NCBI GenBank assembly: GCA_002470465.1
Contig: DKMD01000029.1
Coordinates: 1-44,541, forward strand
DNA length: 44,541 bases
Source of the DNA: Pluralibacter sp. UBA7423
Lineage (GTDB): Bacteria; Pseudomonadota; Gammaproteobacteria; Enterobacterales; Enterobacteriaceae
Direction of reading: 5' to 3'
Part shown: piece by piece, positions 40,427 to 44,541 of the stretch
Layout of the letters: each line of letters begins with the position of its first letter
How positions within the stretch are numbered: the stretch's first letter is position 1
Translations under genes and position numbers: made by a program
The notes under the pieces: model-generated
What the model was told of the DNA's origin: nothing
The model's database searches: none
What the model saw: the letters and a program-made list of their open reading frames with translations, nothing else

Positions 40427-41800
40427 CTAACGCAGCAGCAGATAGATGCTTTCATTCCCGCGCATCACATTCAGCGCAATGATGGCAGGTTTGGCTTCCA
40501 GCACCTTGCGCATTTCAGCGATCGACTGCACGCGCTGGCGGTTAATGCCGATGATCACATCATCTTTATGTAAGCCAACCTGAGCTGCGGCGCTGCCTTT
40601 TTCAACGTCGTTGAGAACAACACCTTTAGTACCGTCTTTCATTTGACCGTCGCTCAGGGATGCTCCCCGCAACGCCGGAGTAATCAGCTCTGCGCTGGCC
40701 GTGGAAGAGGTACTCTTATCCAGCGTGACCTCAACGGTCATCGGCTTGCCATCGCGCAGCAGCCCAAGTTTTACTTTGGTGCCCGGCTCCGTCGTGGCGA
40801 TACGCGAACGCAGTTCAGCAAAGCTGCTGAGCGGCTTATCATTGAGGCTCACGATAATATCGCCCGCTTTAACCCCCGCTTTTGCCGAACCAGAGCCTGG
40901 CAACACTTCGCTGACGAACGCCCCGCGCTGGATATTGAGATTGAACGCTTTGGCGATATCTGCGCTCATCTCCATGCCTTTAACACCTAAAAGGCCGCGC
41001 TTGATCTCGCCAAACTGAATCAGCTGTTTGGCGAGGGTAATCGCCATGTTGCTTGGGATCGCAAAGCCGATGCCAATGCTGCCGCCGCTCGGCGCGAGAA
41101 TGGCGGTGTTGATCCCAACCAGTTCTCCGTTGAGGTTCAGCAGCGCGCCGCCGGAGTTGCCCCGGTTAATGGAGGCATCGGTCTGGATAAAGTTTTCCAG
41201 GCCTTCAAGATTCAGGCCGCTGCGCCCCAGTGCGGAGATTATCCCCGACGTGGCGGTCTGGCCCAGACCAAACGGATTGCCTACCGCCACGGCAAAATCC
41301 CCGACGCGCAGCTTGTCGGAATCGGCGATGGCGATTTGCGTCAGGTGATCGGCTTTCTGGAGCTGAAGCAGCGCGATGTCACTTTGATCGTCGCTGCCGA
41401 CCAGTTTGGCGTCAAACTCACGGCCATCGTTCAGCTGGACGCTGATTTTTTGTGCCTGGTTAACGACGTGATTGTTGGTGAGCACGTACCCTTTGGCAGC
41501 ATCAATAATGACGCCAGAGCCCAGCCCTTCGAACGGCTGGGGCTGATCGACTGGCGCATCGTCACCAAAATATTTCTTAAGTTCGTCAGGGACTTGTCCC
41601 TGGCTTGCCGGTGTGGCCGTCCCCTCCACCTGAACGCTTACCACCGCAGGCAGCACTTTCTCCAGCATCGGCGCGAGGCTTGGCACCTGCCCCTGGCCTG
41701 GCAGAACTGCAGGCAGAGAAGCTGACACCGGCATCGCCACGCCAAGAGATAACCCGACGCTTAACGCTAACGCACTCAGTAATAAAGTTTTTTTCTTCAT
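40427..41800 (-). CDS. degQ: Periplasmic serine endoprotease DegQ
   Basis: Protease and chaperone for misfolded envelope proteins, a DegP paralogue. 457 residues (E. coli 455). The signal peptide MKKKTLLLSALALSVGLSLGVAMPVSAS is followed by the protease domain with His111 (TNNHVV), Asp141 (SDIALL) and Ser216 (RGNSGGAL). The short LA loop distinguishes it from DegP. Two PDZ domains follow (from about residues 260 and 360). It is first of degQ-degS. Confidence 0.97.
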   Translation of the reverse strand: MKKKTLLLSALALSVGLSLGVAMPVSASLPAVLPGQGQVPSLAPMLEKVLPAVVSVQVEGTATPASQGQVPDELKKYFGDDAPVDQPQPFEGLGSGVIIDAAKGYVLTNNHVVNQAQKISVQLNDGREFDAKLVGSDDQSDIALLQLQKADHLTQIAIADSDKLRVGDFAVAVGNPFGLGQTATSGIISALGRSGLNLEGLENFIQTDASINRGNSGGALLNLNGELVGINTAILAPSGGSIGIGFAIPSNMAITLAKQLIQFGEIKRGLLGVKGMEMSADIAKAFNLNIQRGAFVSEVLPGSGSAKAGVKAGDIIVSLNDKPLSSFAELRSRIATTEPGTKVKLGLLRDGKPMTVEVTLDKSTSSTASAELITPALRGASLSDGQMKDGTKGVVLNDVEKGSAAAQVGLHKDDVIIGINRQRVQSIAEMRKVLEAKPAIIALNVMRGNESIYLLLR

Positions 41801-41929
41801 TGATGCTGGCTCTCATGACCTGAGGAATGTGAGAAAAAATACGCCCATAAACAGCCCGATGTTATTGAATTTTCGGACGTCTAACAATGAGGTTGATGAT
41901 TAATAATAGCCGGGGCGGGAAGGAAGTGG

Positions 41930-41950
41930 CGGGCGCAAGGGCTGCGCCCG
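41930..41950 (-). terminator. Hairpin after zapG, possible terminator
   Basis: CGGGCGCA and TGCGCCCG form a perfect 8-bp stem with a 5-base loop, 14 bases after the zapG stop. The tail on the minus strand (CCACTTCC) is not a T-run, so strength is uncertain. Confidence 0.5.
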
Positions 41951-41964
41951 TAAATAAAGAGGGG

Positions 41965-42363
41965 TTAGTCGCGTTTGGCGGCGCTGCGCAGCAGACCGGA
42001 TGCACCATCAGAATAGTCGCGTGGCATCTGAACCGGCGCCTGATCGTTACTGGCCTCGGACTCTGCCAGGCGGTTACGGAACGGGTTTTCTTCCGCGCTC
42101 ATTTCCGGCAGCAGGCTGCTGGAGCTTTTCGCCATATGCTGATACAGCTGGCGGTAGTCGTGAGCCATATTGTCGAGCAGCTCGGCGCTGCGGGCAAAGT
42201 GGCTGACCAGTTCTTCACGATACTCGTCCAGCTCTGCTTTATTCTTTTCCAGTTCGTACTGCAGGGCCTGCTGTTGACGTAACTTGCGGTTACCAAATCG
42301 CATAGCGACGGCGCCAATGATGAGACCGACAACCAGACCAATTAGCGCATATTCCCAGGTCAT
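41965..42363 (-). CDS. zapG: Z-ring-associated protein ZapG (YhcB)
   Basis: Inner-membrane protein linked to cell division, envelope growth and lipid balance. 132 residues, the E. coli length. One N-terminal membrane helix (YALIGLVVGLIIGAVAMRF, residues 4-22) precedes a long coiled coil (RKLRQQQALQYELEKNKAELDEYREELVSHFARSAELLDNMAHDYRQLYQHM) and a disordered tail. The ATG at 42363 has AGAAGTTC upstream; a longer frame adds 13 residues. It is divergent from zapE. Confidence 0.95.
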   Translation of the reverse strand: MTWEYALIGLVVGLIIGAVAMRFGNRKLRQQQALQYELEKNKAELDEYREELVSHFARSAELLDNMAHDYRQLYQHMAKSSSSLLPEMSAEENPFRNRLAESEASNDQAPVQMPRDYSDGASGLLRSAAKRD

Positions 42364-42552
42364 GAACTTCTCCCGTTGTTTTGTGGTTCCGTAGGGTGGC
42401 AATAAGGCTCCTCGCCTGCGCCCGATAGTGCCACTATAACCGCTAATCCCTTAGAAGTGGAATCCTGGCGTGTCATCGCGTACTGTAGAACGGCCTTTTT
42501 TTCGACAACCGTGAACTGCTGCACATTGCTTTTCAGGAAATAACAACAACTT

Positions 42553-43680
42553 ATGCAAAGCATGACCCCCACATCGCGATATGAACAGGCCCTGAAAGAG
42601 GGGTGCTACCAACCCGATGACGTTCAGCGTGAGGCCGTTTCCCGGCTGGATATTATCTACCAGCAACTGACCTCTCTTCCGGCGCAAAGCCCGACAAAAG
42701 GCGGTCTGCGGGCCAAATTAGGTAAACTGTTGGGTAAGCACGAGTCAGCTTCCCGGGTTCCGGTACGCGGCTTATATATGTGGGGCGGCGTAGGGCGTGG
42801 GAAAACCTGGCTGATGGATATGTTTTATCAAAGCCTGCCTGGAGAGCGTAAGCAGCGTCTCCACTTTCACCGTTTTATGCTCCGCGTGCATGAAGAACTC
42901 ACCGCGCTGCAGGGGCACAGCGATCCGCTGGAAATCGTGGCCGACCGCTTTAAGTCCGAAACCGACGTGCTGTGCTTTGATGAATTTTTTGTCTCAGACA
43001 TTACGGACGCGATGCTGTTAGGCGGCCTGATGAAGGCCCTTTTTGCACGTGGGATCACGCTGGTGGCGACCTCCAACATTCCTCCTGATGACCTGTACCG
43101 CAACGGTTTGCAGCGCGCACGTTTCCTGCCTGCGATCGATGCTATTAAAGCAAACTGCGACATCATGAATGTGGATGCCGGGATTGACTATCGTCTGCGG
43201 ACGCTGACCCAGGCGCATTTGTGGCTATCGCCGCTGAACGATGAGACGCACCAGCAGATGGACAAACTCTGGCTGGCGCTCTCCGGTACCCGACGCGAGA
43301 AGCCGACTGTGCTTGAAATCAACCACCGTTCACTGCCAACGCTGGGGGCAGAAAATCAAACTCTGGCAGTCTCGTTCACCACGCTGTGCGTGGATGCCCG
43401 TAGTCAGCATGATTACATTGCTCTTTCGCGTCTGTTTCATACCGTGATGCTGTTTGATGTACCGGTGATGACGACATTAATGGAAAGTGAGGCGCGGCGT
43501 TTTATTGCGCTGGTGGATGAATTCTATGAACGTCATGTCAAACTGGTGGTGAGCGCGACCGTGCCACTCCACGATATTTATCAGGGCGAGCGTCTGAAAT
43601 TTGAGTTCCAGCGCTGCCTTTCGCGCCTGCAGGAGATGCAAAGCGAAGAGTATTTGAAGCGTGAACATCTGGTCGGTTAA
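42553..43680 (+). CDS. zapE: Cell-division ATPase ZapE
   Basis: AFG1-family ATPase that destabilises FtsZ filaments and is required under low oxygen or heat. 375 residues. Walker A GGVGRGKT is at residues 78-85, Walker B CFDEFFVSD follows at about 139-147, and the sensor motif VATSNIPPDDLY is present. The gene has a 189-base divergent gap with zapG, and is followed by the rplM promoter. Confidence 0.96.
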   Translation: MQSMTPTSRYEQALKEGCYQPDDVQREAVSRLDIIYQQLTSLPAQSPTKGGLRAKLGKLLGKHESASRVPVRGLYMWGGVGRGKTWLMDMFYQSLPGERKQRLHFHRFMLRVHEELTALQGHSDPLEIVADRFKSETDVLCFDEFFVSDITDAMLLGGLMKALFARGITLVATSNIPPDDLYRNGLQRARFLPAIDAIKANCDIMNVDAGIDYRLRTLTQAHLWLSPLNDETHQQMDKLWLALSGTRREKPTVLEINHRSLPTLGAENQTLAVSFTTLCVDARSQHDYIALSRLFHTVMLFDVPVMTTLMESEARRFIALVDEFYERHVKLVVSATVPLHDIYQGERLKFEFQRCLSRLQEMQSEEYLKREHLVG

Positions 43681-43731
43681 AAACCCCCTGGCAAATCACA
43701 TTTAGGGGTCGATCTTTGACCGTGACTTCTC

Positions 43732-43737
43732 TATAAT
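43732..43737 (+). promoter_or_regulatory. rplM-rpsI promoter -10 element
   Basis: A perfect TATAAT followed by a GC-rich discriminator (CTTGCGACCCC), about 165 bases before rplM. The -35 is weak (TCGATC at 17-base spacing). GC-rich discriminators suit stringent control of ribosomal protein genes. Confidence 0.65.
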
Positions 43738-43743
43738 CTTGCG

Positions 43744-44329
<586 letters not shown>

Positions 44330-44341
44330 TCGGGATTATAG

Positions 44342-44541
<200 letters not shown>

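Noticed and set aside
43684..43708. CCCCT/AGGGG as a zapE terminator
   Set aside because: The stem is only 5 bp with a long loop and no T-run, and it overlaps the rplM promoter area.

Overview
The window is a stretch of chromosomal core from a member of the Enterobacteriaceae. Gene order follows the E. coli 72-73 minute region (rrnD end, yhdZYXW, yhdV, fis-dusB, prmA-panF-yhdT, accCB-aroQ, csrD, mreBCD-yhdE-rng-yhdP-tldD, aae genes, yhcO/yhcN, argR, mdh, degS-degQ, zapG/zapE, rplM-rpsI). It is not E. coli K-12. acrS-acrEF and yhdJ are missing, msrPQ sits beside acuI, and several genes absent from this place in K-12 are present: an alpha-carbonic anhydrase, a FucR-like DeoR regulator, a GabD-like aldehyde dehydrogenase and a second yhcN. 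This fits Enterobacter, Lelliottia, Klebsiella or a close relative; I cannot fix the genus by eye. There is no sign of a prophage, insertion sequence, integron or CRISPR array.

Bases 1-300 hold the distal end of an rRNA operon: the last bases of one 5S gene, tRNA-Thr(GGU), a second complete 5S gene and a strong terminator. Convergent to it is a complete polar amino-acid ABC importer (yhdW binding protein, yhdX and yhdY permeases, yhdZ ATPase). Its upstream gap has a sigma-54-like motif and a CRP-like site. Next come the lipoprotein yhdV, a decayed MHYT-GGDEF pseudogene and small membrane gene yhdU, then dusB-fis with the stringent-type fis promoter.

Bases 8.2-17 kb run mostly leftward: periplasmic carbonic anhydrase, yhdT-panF-prmA (pantothenate import and L11 methylation), aroQ-accB-accC (shikimate step and biotin carboxylase), msrP-msrQ (periplasmic methionine sulfoxide repair) and acuI. 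Bases 17.2-30.3 kb run rightward: csrD (CsrB/C sRNA turnover), mreB with a hairpin before mreC, mreD, yhdE, rng, yhdP (envelope lipid transport), tldD and the FucR-like regulator. aaeR then faces the aaeXAB aromatic-acid efflux operon, followed by the SSADH-like gene and yhcO.

The last 8 kb holds a tandem yhcN pair, argR with two ARG boxes, mdh, the periplasmic proteases degQ and degS, divergent zapG and zapE, and rplM-rpsI, the latter cut off by the window end. Most of the window is ordinary, well-conserved core. The points worth a second look are the lineage-specific insertions and regulatory DNA: three near-consensus CRP sites in intergenic gaps, paired hairpins around the carbonic anhydrase gene, a composite REP structure before the FucR-like gene, and a compensated 5S helix variant. 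I did not find a convincing undescribed multi-gene system.
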